This document shows positions 1 through 6,652 of a stretch of DNA of 10,914 bases, one piece after another; position 1 is the stretch's first letter, and every line of letters begins with the position of its first letter. The notes beneath the pieces are model-generated. The model was not told the origin of the DNA and ran no database searches. It saw only the letters and a program-made list of their open reading frames with translations. The position numbers and the translations under genes were made by a program. The stretch covers positions 1 to 10,914 of the forward strand of contig JAFGDX010000305.1 in NCBI GenBank assembly GCA_016931875.1, given 5' to 3'. The DNA comes from Prolixibacteraceae bacterium (GTDB taxonomy: Bacteria > Bacteroidota > Bacteroidia > Bacteroidales > Prolixibacteraceae).

Positions 1-585
1 ACGCTCAGGGAATTATTTATGTGGGGGCCGCAGAACAGTGACTTACAGCCGGAATCGATAGTAAGCTACGAAACAGGATTTATGAAAACTTTTTGGAGAG
101 GAAGGATGAGCACTGAACTGACTTTTTTTGCAGTGAACGGCGATAATTTGATTGTTACAGTGCCTGTGAACGGCACTTTAAAATACATGAACTCCGGCGA
201 AATATCAAACAAGGGAATTGAATTTGCACTGAATGCAGAGGTGGCTGAGAACGTGATGATAAGTTCAACATACAGTTACATCGATATGAAAACCCCGGTG
301 TTTGCAGCGCCCAAACACCAGTTTTATATTCATGCACATTATCGTCTGAATAAAGTACAGTTAACAGCAAGCGTGCGGCAAATAAGCGGCCTCGACAATG
401 ACCCTTCGCCACTGGTAAATAAGGAGAATTATACAGTGGCCAAAGCAAAGGTGATGTATGATGTTAGCCGGGGATTAAAATTTTACCTGAGTGGCGAAAA
501 TCTGCTTGACCAATCTTACCAGGTAAACCGGTATTATACCATGCCCGGTGCCACCGTTTTTGCAGGGCTGAATTACAGTTTCTGA
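1..585 (+). CDS. TonB-dependent receptor, C-terminal part (5' end outside window)
   Basis: The reading frame is open from base 1, so this is the last 194 or so residues of a larger outer-membrane protein whose plug domain lies upstream. The visible part looks like the end of a TonB-dependent beta-barrel: alternating hydrophobic/polar strands, an early LRELFMWGPQNSDLQPE segment followed by SYETGF (the usual 'NPxLKPExSxxYExG' element), a late GENLLDQSY segment, then YYTMPGATVFAGLNYSF ending in the terminal Phe typical of BAM-assembled barrels. The PGATxFAGL ending resembles siderophore, haem or cobalamin type receptors more than SusC, and no SusD follows, so glycan uptake is not indicated. The substrate cannot be told from this fragment. 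The next gene lies 130 bp downstream on the same strand. The first in-window Met (base 19) is internal and should not be taken as the start. Confidence 0.87.
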   Translation, partial: TLRELFMWGPQNSDLQPESIVSYETGFMKTFWRGRMSTELTFFAVNGDNLIVTVPVNGTLKYMNSGEISNKGIEFALNAEVAENVMISSTYSYIDMKTPVFAAPKHQFYIHAHYRLNKVQLTASVRQISGLDNDPSPLVNKENYTVAKAKVMYDVSRGLKFYLSGENLLDQSYQVNRYYTMPGATVFAGLNYSF

Positions 586-713
586 ATAACGTTGTGATAA
601 AAATTCCAGGAAATGAGTTTTTTACGACTTGCTTAATTTTTTCGGTTTGATTAATCTGACTGATTTTTATTACCTTTCAAAATCAGTGAATATTGGTTGA
701 ACAAAACGTTATT
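585..713. repeat. Inverted repeat bracketing the intergenic region
   Basis: AATAACGTT at 585-593 is the exact reverse complement of AACGTTATT at 705-713. Extending inward gives 11 of 12 matching positions (585-596 against 702-713). One arm begins on the last base of the receptor stop codon and the other ends 2 nt before the isomerase ATG. Each arm contains the self-palindromic core AACGTT. It could be a pair of operator half-sites, the ends of a tiny inserted element, or chance in AT-rich DNA. No flanking target duplication is visible. Confidence 0.35.
646..678 (+). promoter_or_regulatory. Candidate Bacteroidota-type promoter for the isomerase gene
   Basis: TTTG at 646-649 and TACCTTTC at 671-678 are separated by 21 nt. 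This matches the known Bacteroidota pattern TTTG (-33), 17-23 nt, TAnnTTTG (-7), with a single mismatch in the last -7 base. Transcription would begin near 684-686 and leave a leader of about 30 nt before the ATG at 716. No strong Shine-Dalgarno precedes that ATG, which is usual in this phylum. Confidence 0.38.
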
Positions 714-715
714 GT

Positions 716-1678
716 ATGAGTTCAAGAAGAAATTTTATTAAAGCAACAACCCTTGGGTTGGCCGGAGTATCGTTAAAAACAAAACTTGGTGCATCAACTC
801 TTTTTTCGGAAAGCAATCAATGGCCCATTCATATTTTTTCCAAATGCCTGCAGTTTTTAGATTACAATAAAATGGCAGAAGTGGTTGCCCAGTCAGGTTT
901 CGATGGAGCCGATTTAACTGTCAGGCGTGGAGGACAGGTTTTGCCCGAAAATGTAAAAACCGATTTGCCAAAGGTAGTAAAGGCGTTGCGTGAAAATGGG
1001 GTGGATTCAAAAATGATTGTTACAGATATAACTGACCCCGATGATCCGATGGCTGCAGATATTCTGCAAACCATGGCCAATCTTGATATAAAATATTACA
1101 GGTTGGGATATTTGGATTATGACCCGAACAAATCAATTCCGGAAAATCTGGATATTCATAAACATACCTTTGAAAAACTGGAGAAGCTCAATCAAAAGTA
1201 TGGCGTTCATGGTGGTTACCAAAATCACTCCGGTACCCGAGTGGGAGGACCGGTTTGGGATTTGTATTATTTGCTGAAAGACAGAAATCCGGAATTTATT
1301 GGTGTTCAGTACGATGTTCGCCATGCAATGGTGGAAGGCGGAATTTCGTGGCCGCTGGGTATGAAACTTTTGGCGCCCTGGATAAAAACCACGGATATTA
1401 AAGATTTTATCTGGCAAGAAACGGATAACGGAGACTGGGAAATTAGAAATGTGCCTTTGGGAGAGGGGATGGTGGATTTTGAAAAGTATTTTGGCTTGTA
1501 TAAATCATTAAACATCGAAGCACCTGTTTCCATTCATTATGAATATGATCTTGGAGGTGCCGAACATGGAAGCACAAATCCAACCATGGGTCTGGAAGAA
1601 ATAAGTGGTTTGTTATTGAAAGACATTCTTTTCTTGAAAAGTCAGTTTCGAAGTACGGGCTTGCAGCAGAGCAGGTAA
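716..1678 (+). CDS. Tat-exported sugar phosphate isomerase/epimerase-like TIM-barrel protein
   Basis: A 320-residue protein. The N-terminus SRRNFIKATTLGLAGVSL carries a twin-arginine motif (R4-R5 followed by N-F-I-K) and a short hydrophobic stretch, so export of the folded protein by Tat is likely. The remainder fits the xylose-isomerase-like TIM-barrel family (AP endonuclease 2 fold): repeated strand-helix units such as VAQSGFDGADL (about 57-67) and LDIKYYRLGYL (123-133). Likely metal- or substrate-binding positions, judged by motif resemblance, are N170-H171 in QNHSG, D200 and H203 in YDVRH, K229-D230, E250 in LGEGMVDF, and E276 in HYEYD. Substrate is unknown; exported relatives are common in Bacteroidota and act on sugars or sugar-derived acids. 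It follows the receptor gene on the same strand but appears to have its own promoter, so co-transcription is uncertain. It ends 27 nt from the convergent lipoprotein gene. Family call is firm; reaction is unassigned. Confidence 0.85.
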   Translation: MSSRRNFIKATTLGLAGVSLKTKLGASTLFSESNQWPIHIFSKCLQFLDYNKMAEVVAQSGFDGADLTVRRGGQVLPENVKTDLPKVVKALRENGVDSKMIVTDITDPDDPMAADILQTMANLDIKYYRLGYLDYDPNKSIPENLDIHKHTFEKLEKLNQKYGVHGGYQNHSGTRVGGPVWDLYYLLKDRNPEFIGVQYDVRHAMVEGGISWPLGMKLLAPWIKTTDIKDFIWQETDNGDWEIRNVPLGEGMVDFEKYFGLYKSLNIEAPVSIHYEYDLGGAEHGSTNPTMGLEEISGLLLKDILFLKSQFRSTGLQQSR

Positions 1679-1707
1679 CCCCGTGAACCTGTAATTTACC
1701 TTTTTTT
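1673..1707 (+). terminator. Weak candidate terminator after the isomerase gene
   Basis: AGGTAA (1673-1678, including the stop codon) can pair with TTACCT (1696-1701) around a 17-nt loop, followed directly by a run of T to 1707. The stem is only 6 bp and the loop is large, so this is a weak rho-independent candidate. It lies in the gap between two convergent genes, where a terminator is expected, and overlaps the end of the minus-strand lipoprotein gene. Confidence 0.25.
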
Positions 1708-3058
1708 AACGGTTTTGAAGTTCGTTTCGGAACGAGGTTCTCACACAACGGAAACCAATATACGATTTGGCAGTATCCTGGTATTCATAAGTGCGTGTTG
1801 AAGTACGGATAAAATAAGCCATATCTTTCCATGAACCACCCCTGATTACTTTTCTTTTCATAATCGGAGGGTCATCGGGTTTGGCATCGTATTGCAGTTC
1901 GGGATTAAGGTCGCTGACAATATCATAGGCGCTTTCATAAAAGGCGGTGCTTGTCCATTCGGCCACATTTCCGGCCATATCGTAAAGTCCGTATGGGTTG
2001 GGGTCAAATTCTCCCACTTTCATGGCGGTTGTAGTGGTTGGGCTGTCGGCCACATAATTTCCGCGAAGCGGTTTAAAATTGGCCACAAAACATCCTTCCT
2101 GATTCCGGGTGTAGTAACTTCCCCACGGATACATGGTATTTAACAATCCTCCTCTTGCAGCCATTTCCCACTCAGTTTCAGTGGGCAGGCGGTAATCGTG
2201 TGCGGGTGTTTCTTTAAACCGGGAATTGAATGTGGCTTTGAAGTCGGTTCGCCACCGGCAAAATGCCCTGGCCTGTTTCCAGGTTACCCCAACTACGGGA
2301 TAATCGTCAAAAGCCACGTGTGAAAAGTATTTCATTGTGAAGGGATCGTTGTAGGTATAGGCAAAATCGCGAATCCAACACAAGGTGTCAGGGTAAATGT
2401 GAACAACTTCGTGCATTAAAAATGAGCTTCTGTTTTCAATGGGTACAATTTCGCCGTTGGGCCGCATGACCGACCCATTGTATCTTTGGTTTTCAAAATC
2501 GTAACTGTTACTTCGTTTGGCTGCCTGGTTATAGTCCACCCAGTAATACTCATAAAATAGTTTTCTGGAATCAATCTGCTTTTTGTAGGAGAATCGTTCT
2601 TCTTCAGGAATATATAATTCTTCCAGGGCCATTTGGTAATCCGGGTCTTTCCAGTCTATTTTAATATCCCAGTTTATTTGGGGATTCTCAAGAGGAACAC
2701 CATTTCCATCTTCCGTAATCAAAAAATCCGGATCCGCATCTCCCAGTAATCTGCGGGCTATTGAATCTCTTACCCAATATACAAATTGCCGGTATTCATT
2801 GTTGGTAATTTCGGTGTCGTCCATCCAAAAAGCTTCCTGCGAAACTACTTTGGTTGGTGTGGCAATTGAAGGAATTATTTCATCATCGGAAGGTCCCATC
2901 CTAAACTTGTCGCGTTGCACATAAACCATTCCGTAGGGGGTAGGTTCAAACCATTCGCCTCCAATTTTTTCTTCTCCGGGCAGGTACAGATTGGGTTTCT
3001 GGCACGAGTATAAAAGCAATCCTACTACTGGAAGTATATATAAAATTGCTTTTTTCAT
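1706..3058 (-). CDS. GldK paralogue: FGE-sulfatase-domain lipoprotein (second copy)
   Basis: A 450-residue protein with a lipoprotein signal peptide: basic MKK, a hydrophobic core, then a lipobox L16-Y17-S18-C19. No acidic surface-export cluster directly follows the Cys, consistent with an inner-leaflet, periplasm-facing outer-membrane lipoprotein. The rest is an FGE-sulfatase (SUMF1-like) domain from about residue 40 to 440, with landmarks GMVYV, FWMDDTEITN, RLPTETEWEMAARGG, GLYDMAGNVAEWT, KVIRGGSW and GFRCVR. It is collinear with the GldK encoded at 6653-7993, about two thirds identical by eye. Cysteines equivalent to the catalytic pair of true formylglycine-generating enzymes, expected soon after RGGSW, are absent, so a structural role is likely. 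It carries an extra Cys in EGCFVANF that the other copy lacks. It follows gldN but is separated from it by an intrinsic terminator. It may be an alternative ring subunit or a GldJ-like partner; resemblance to the local GldK favours duplication. Confidence 0.88.
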   Translation of the reverse strand: MKKAILYILPVVGLLLYSCQKPNLYLPGEEKIGGEWFEPTPYGMVYVQRDKFRMGPSDDEIIPSIATPTKVVSQEAFWMDDTEITNNEYRQFVYWVRDSIARRLLGDADPDFLITEDGNGVPLENPQINWDIKIDWKDPDYQMALEELYIPEEERFSYKKQIDSRKLFYEYYWVDYNQAAKRSNSYDFENQRYNGSVMRPNGEIVPIENRSSFLMHEVVHIYPDTLCWIRDFAYTYNDPFTMKYFSHVAFDDYPVVGVTWKQARAFCRWRTDFKATFNSRFKETPAHDYRLPTETEWEMAARGGLLNTMYPWGSYYTRNQEGCFVANFKPLRGNYVADSPTTTTAMKVGEFDPNPYGLYDMAGNVAEWTSTAFYESAYDIVSDLNPELQYDAKPDDPPIMKRKVIRGGSWKDMAYFIRTSTRTYEYQDTAKSYIGFRCVRTSFRNELQNR

Positions 3059-3120
3059 CCGATTTTTACCCTTATAATGTGTATTACTAAACGTGGAAAG
3101 ATTTCTAAAATTATAGTTAC

Positions 3121-3156
3121 TAATAAAAAAGCCTTATGTTTTCATAAGGCTTCTTA
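3121..3156 (-). terminator. Intrinsic terminator after gldN
   Basis: Read on the minus strand, AAGCCTTATG pairs perfectly with CATAAGGCTT (10 bp) around an AAAA loop. The stem extends to about 13 bp through one G-U wobble and two more A-U pairs, and the descending arm runs into six T's (3130-3125). The hairpin starts about 18 nt past the gldN stop codon. It should end most porP-gldN transcripts before the downstream gldK paralogue. A T-rich stretch on the other side may allow weak activity on the plus strand, but no plus-strand gene needs it. Confidence 0.85.
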
Positions 3157-3173
3157 TATTTTTTGGTACCCTG

Positions 3174-4025
3174 CTAATATTCCCAAAGATCCTGTTCGAA
3201 ATTAAAAATTTCGTTTTCAATTCTTTTGGATTCGAGCATTGCGTTTTTTCCTGTTAAGTAGGCGCTGATTTCGCGGTTGTTGTAAACGTTCGATTCCTGA
3301 ACAATATAGCTGTTGAAATATCTTTTTATAAACAAATCGTCGAAAGACATCTGGCTGGCATCATTGTTTGGATTTAAAACCAGGTTGGTGGAGAGTAAGT
3401 CTCTCACCTCGGGATAATACACCCAAAATACTTTCTGGCGCTGTACTTCACCCGAAACATCGTTTTCGCGTACATATTCCCGAATCGGGCAAATGCCAAT
3501 AACGCGTACATTTAAAGTAGAGGTTTGTTTGTCAAAATACCACTCTTCCTTAATCATGTACTGTTTGATTTCATTCGGACGAACTTCACCTTCAATGGTA
3601 ACTGTTTCCATTTCACCGGTATCAAAATTTCGCCTTTCGATTGTAGACGCTTCTGCACCAAATGATTCCTGTACCTGTTCATAGGTCATGGGCACTTTAA
3701 AATCATCGTCCTGCCGGGCGTCGTAGGGTGTAATCTGTCCGTTTTCTATGCCTTCCATAAGAAGCGTGATAAGGTTTACTTTACCGTCCATTTCAGTAGT
3801 TGGATAGTACAAAGGCAAATTCATTTTTTCGCGCAAATCGATAATTCGCCAAACCTTTTTCGACCAGAAAACATCCGATTCACGCACACCGGGAAGCGGC
3901 ATGGGTTTTTTCTGGTACACATCGGTACGTTTGTAAGCGCCGTTTACAATTTGTGCGTTAGATTGTTTTTCTGCCAAAGCAAGCGTAAACACTACTATTC
4001 CTAAATAAACAACTAACTTTTTCAT
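3174..4025 (-). CDS. gldN: T9SS/gliding ring protein GldN (PorN)
   Basis: A 283-residue periplasmic protein of the GldN/PorN family. In known systems it binds the lipoprotein GldK/PorK to form large rings under the outer membrane and contacts the periplasmic end of GldM. The N-terminus MKKLVVYLGIVVFTLALA is a signal peptide with probable cleavage after SNA (A24|Q25). Family landmarks include GAYKRTDVYQKKPMPLPGVRESDVFW (in part, residues 29-54), VWRIIDLREKMNLPLYYP, ITPYDA, IKEEWYFDKQTS, RVIGICPIREY, FWVYYPEVRDLL and FDDLFIKRYFNSYI. Length is typical for the family. Its ATG comes 3 nt after the gldM stop (TAA-GCT-ATG), so translational coupling is likely. It is the last gene before a strong terminator. 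F. johnsoniae has a gldN paralogue (gldO) next to gldN; none occurs here. Confidence 0.96.
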   Translation of the reverse strand: MKKLVVYLGIVVFTLALAEKQSNAQIVNGAYKRTDVYQKKPMPLPGVRESDVFWSKKVWRIIDLREKMNLPLYYPTTEMDGKVNLITLLMEGIENGQITPYDARQDDDFKVPMTYEQVQESFGAEASTIERRNFDTGEMETVTIEGEVRPNEIKQYMIKEEWYFDKQTSTLNVRVIGICPIREYVRENDVSGEVQRQKVFWVYYPEVRDLLSTNLVLNPNNDASQMSFDDLFIKRYFNSYIVQESNVYNNREISAYLTGKNAMLESKRIENEIFNFEQDLWEY

Positions 4026-4028
4026 AGC

Positions 4029-5639
4029 TTAAATAATTTTAAAGGAAACTGGAGCTAAATCCCGCGATTCTCCGTTTTCTCCAACTGCCTTGATATTTGT
4101 GATATGAACCCAGCTTTGCGGATTTAACCGTCTGAATTCGTCTAATTGCTCCTGTGTAAAACGATTTGAATTTGACGGATATCTGTTTGTGTATCCACCG
4201 GCACCTATTGTTTCAACCGTAAATTCTGTTACCGTATAAGAAAAATCAAAATCAAAGTCTATTAATTCAGCGGTAACACCTTGTTGTACAGTTAGCTCTT
4301 CTTTTCGGATTTCGCCACTGGAACGGCCAGCAACCTGTGCGACCGGATCAGGAACGGATTTTACCCGCCAGTCTGATGTTCCAACCAATCTTCTTGTACC
4401 GCCAATATTTGCATAAACCGAAACTTTGGTACGCCGCCCCTGTTCATCCAGTTCTGCGGGTTCTATAACATAGGCATCGCCTTGTTTGGTAACCTTCCCG
4501 TTGGTCATGGTTACTTCCAGATTTTCTTTTGGAATTCCGCCTCCACCCACATCGAACGGGTTTTGAAGCCCGCGGTAAAATACATTCATTTTTGTGGCCG
4601 ACATGGTTACACTGGGTGCAGTTACCTGGTAATTTTGTTCAAACCGGTAGTTCTGAATAATGCCTGCCGGGGTTTTGTATTTGATTAAACCTCCCCAGCT
4701 AAATTCCCCAACTTCGTTGGTATTTACCCTGTATGTGGCTTTACCGTCAACTACCTCAACCTGTCGGTTATTGATAAAAATTTCAGGTTGCTGTGTTGTA
4801 TCTTCTGCAGCCAGAAAAACTTCAGCAATATACTCATCGCCCTGAAGAATTACATTTGAGTTTGGAATAACCTGCGCCGCCAGTTTGTTAAATTTGAATG
4901 AACCGGCATCAATTTGTGCGTACAGATATTTGATTAAATTGGCTTCCGAGTTTTTTACATCAATTTGAATTTTTGAAAGCAATGTTAGCACCGCAACAAT
5001 AGGTTTGCTCTCAAAATGCTGTATTTCCCAGGTTTTATTTTCCCCGCCTTCTTTTAAGTCGACAGGCGGATCGGCGGTTTCCAGTTCCTGAAGGATGGTT
5101 TCCCTGAGTTCCACATCATCTTCAGAAAGCATTCCCACAAGCATTTCCCGGTACCGGATAATTTCATTTTTTAACTCTTCCGCTCTTTTCTGGGTTATCA
5201 TCATTTCCGAAGGAACATTCAAATCCTGTTCATTTTTGATTTGCAGGGTATCTCCGTTTTCGGTCTGAAGATAAAAGCCATCTGCCGAGTACGGATTGTC
5301 TTCGCCAACCGGTTCACTTCCGGAGGTTCTTACCAATTCTTCTTTTAGTTGTGAAATATAAGAAACTAATGTATTTGTTTCTTCGCGAATAACGTCTGCT
5401 TTATTTTTCCATTCTTCTACTTTGGCGGGGTTCTCAATAAAGGCCTGTTCAAAAGAAGAGTAAACCTGGGTATTTTGCATATCTACTGCCTTCATGGTTT
5501 GCATCAGGCTTGAATCAACCACCTTAAATGCTTCCAGTACTTCGGCAGCAACATTTATTGCCAACATTGCCGTAAGGACAATGTACATCATGTTTATCAT
5601 TTTTTGCCTCGGTGTCTCCGGACAATTTTTTGCACCCAT
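4029..5639 (-). CDS. gldM: T9SS/gliding motor protein GldM (PorM)
   Basis: A 536-residue inner-membrane protein that couples the proton-driven GldL motor to the GldK/GldN ring. It has a short cytoplasmic N-terminus (MGAKNCPETPRQK), one transmembrane helix at about 14-33 (MINMMYIVLTAMLAINVAAE), and a long periplasmic part. R11 just before the helix sits where F. johnsoniae GldM has a functionally important Arg near position 9. The first periplasmic segment (about 34-220) is helical and charged. The later parts are beta-rich, consistent with the stacked D1-D4 domains of solved GldM/PorM structures: a region beginning near IPNSNVILQGDEYIAEV, a middle domain around VTMSATKMNVFYRG, and a C-terminal domain ending in RDLAPVSFKII. 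It lies 15 nt after gldL and 3 nt before gldN. Length and landmarks match the family. Confidence 0.97.
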   Translation of the reverse strand: MGAKNCPETPRQKMINMMYIVLTAMLAINVAAEVLEAFKVVDSSLMQTMKAVDMQNTQVYSSFEQAFIENPAKVEEWKNKADVIREETNTLVSYISQLKEELVRTSGSEPVGEDNPYSADGFYLQTENGDTLQIKNEQDLNVPSEMMITQKRAEELKNEIIRYREMLVGMLSEDDVELRETILQELETADPPVDLKEGGENKTWEIQHFESKPIVAVLTLLSKIQIDVKNSEANLIKYLYAQIDAGSFKFNKLAAQVIPNSNVILQGDEYIAEVFLAAEDTTQQPEIFINNRQVEVVDGKATYRVNTNEVGEFSWGGLIKYKTPAGIIQNYRFEQNYQVTAPSVTMSATKMNVFYRGLQNPFDVGGGGIPKENLEVTMTNGKVTKQGDAYVIEPAELDEQGRRTKVSVYANIGGTRRLVGTSDWRVKSVPDPVAQVAGRSSGEIRKEELTVQQGVTAELIDFDFDFSYTVTEFTVETIGAGGYTNRYPSNSNRFTQEQLDEFRRLNPQSWVHITNIKAVGENGESRDLAPVSFKII

Positions 5640-5654
5640 AACTGAATCTTCAAT

Positions 5655-6626
5655 TTATTTTTTGTAACTCATTGCACCCAGCATGTTGCCGTAAATTGTA
5701 TTCAGGGCTTCCAGGTTTTTATTTAATTGCTCGGCGTTATCTTTGTATTTTTTCAGTTCATCAACCGAAGATGCAAGGATCTCATTCATTTGTGTCAAAT
5801 CGCTGTTGAATTTTTGCGTGGCAACCATTCGCGATTTTGTGTCACTCAGCTGAGCTTCAAAACTTTTGTTTAGTTCTGTTATGTTTTGATTTAATTTTTC
5901 GAGATTGCCTGAATATTGTTTTGAACCTTCACCAATGGTATTTAACCCGCTGGAGATAGAACTTGATGCCATTTCAAATGAGCTGGCCAGTTTTTTTCCT
6001 GCTTCTGAAAGTTGCGAGGAAAATTCTTCGCCGGTTTGCTGCATTTTTGATATGGTATTTTGTCCTGATTCAGACAGCTTTTTGGCTGTGAGTACATACG
6101 ATTCGGCTAAATTTCCGATTGATTTGTTGATGGTTTCATTGGCCCGGTTGTTAATTTCGGCAAATGTATTCATCGATTCTGAGGCAGTGCCCAGATTTTT
6201 AACATAAATATCAGTTGCCAGTGTTGCTGAAGAAATGTCACTTATCCCGCGGGCTGTGTTACTTAGTTCGTTTAAGCCTTTCCCCACTTTGTCAAGCAAT
6301 TCGGGTGTTAATTCCGAACTGGAAAATAATTCCTCAAGGCCTTTTTTATTTTTGTTTCCCAGTTCACCCATATCCATCATTTCATAATCTTCCCTTAACT
6401 CGGGATATACCTTACTCCATTCGGGCATTTCCAGAGGTGGTTCAAAGGCAGAAAGGAAGAATATAAATGCTTCAGTAATCAAGCCAATGGTCAGGAACAG
6501 TCCTGAGTATTGCCAGTGCTGAAGTTTAAAGAGTGCTCCAATCATAACTACGGATGCTCCCCATCCGTAAATGTATCCCATGAATGTTTTCCAACGCTTC
6601 GTTTTAAAAATTTCTCCCAGGTTCAT
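5655..6626 (-). CDS. gldL: T9SS/gliding motor protein GldL (PorL)
   Basis: A 323-residue inner-membrane protein, the proton-channel half of the GldLM motor (five GldL around two GldM in known structures). Two transmembrane helices are clear: about 16-35 (GYIYGWGASVVMIGALFKL) and about 41-60 (YSGLFLTIGLITEAFIFFLS). K34 in GALFK and the buried E52 in GLITEAFIF match the conserved Lys and protonatable Glu shown to matter in F. johnsoniae GldL; the motif FEPP follows helix 2, as is usual. The cytoplasmic tail from about 110 to 315 is rich in Ser, Asn, Gln, Leu and Glu and looks like a long coiled coil. This makes the protein closer to PorL of Porphyromonas than to the shorter flavobacterial form (length comparison from memory). 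It lies 26 nt after gldK and 15 nt before gldM. Confidence 0.96.
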   Translation of the reverse strand: MNLGEIFKTKRWKTFMGYIYGWGASVVMIGALFKLQHWQYSGLFLTIGLITEAFIFFLSAFEPPLEMPEWSKVYPELREDYEMMDMGELGNKNKKGLEELFSSSELTPELLDKVGKGLNELSNTARGISDISSATLATDIYVKNLGTASESMNTFAEINNRANETINKSIGNLAESYVLTAKKLSESGQNTISKMQQTGEEFSSQLSEAGKKLASSFEMASSSISSGLNTIGEGSKQYSGNLEKLNQNITELNKSFEAQLSDTKSRMVATQKFNSDLTQMNEILASSVDELKKYKDNAEQLNKNLEALNTIYGNMLGAMSYKK

Positions 6627-6652
6627 ATCTTTAGATATAGGTTAATATTTTT

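Noticed and set aside
1..1678. A polysaccharide utilisation locus (SusC/SusD plus sugar enzyme)
   Set aside because: The receptor end does not look like SusC, no SusD is present, and no glycoside hydrolase is seen, so the pair is not a PUL as far as this window shows.
1706..3058. Calling the second GldK-like gene gldJ
   Set aside because: GldJ shares the FGE fold, but this protein is collinear with the GldK in the same window and shares many long exact blocks with it. A local gldK duplication explains this better, though only a tree can settle it.
3059..3120. A promoter for the GldK paralogue
   Set aside because: The minus strand has AT-rich tracts (such as TAATTTTA) but no TAnnTTTG with a TTTG at proper spacing. 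Nothing was strong enough to list.
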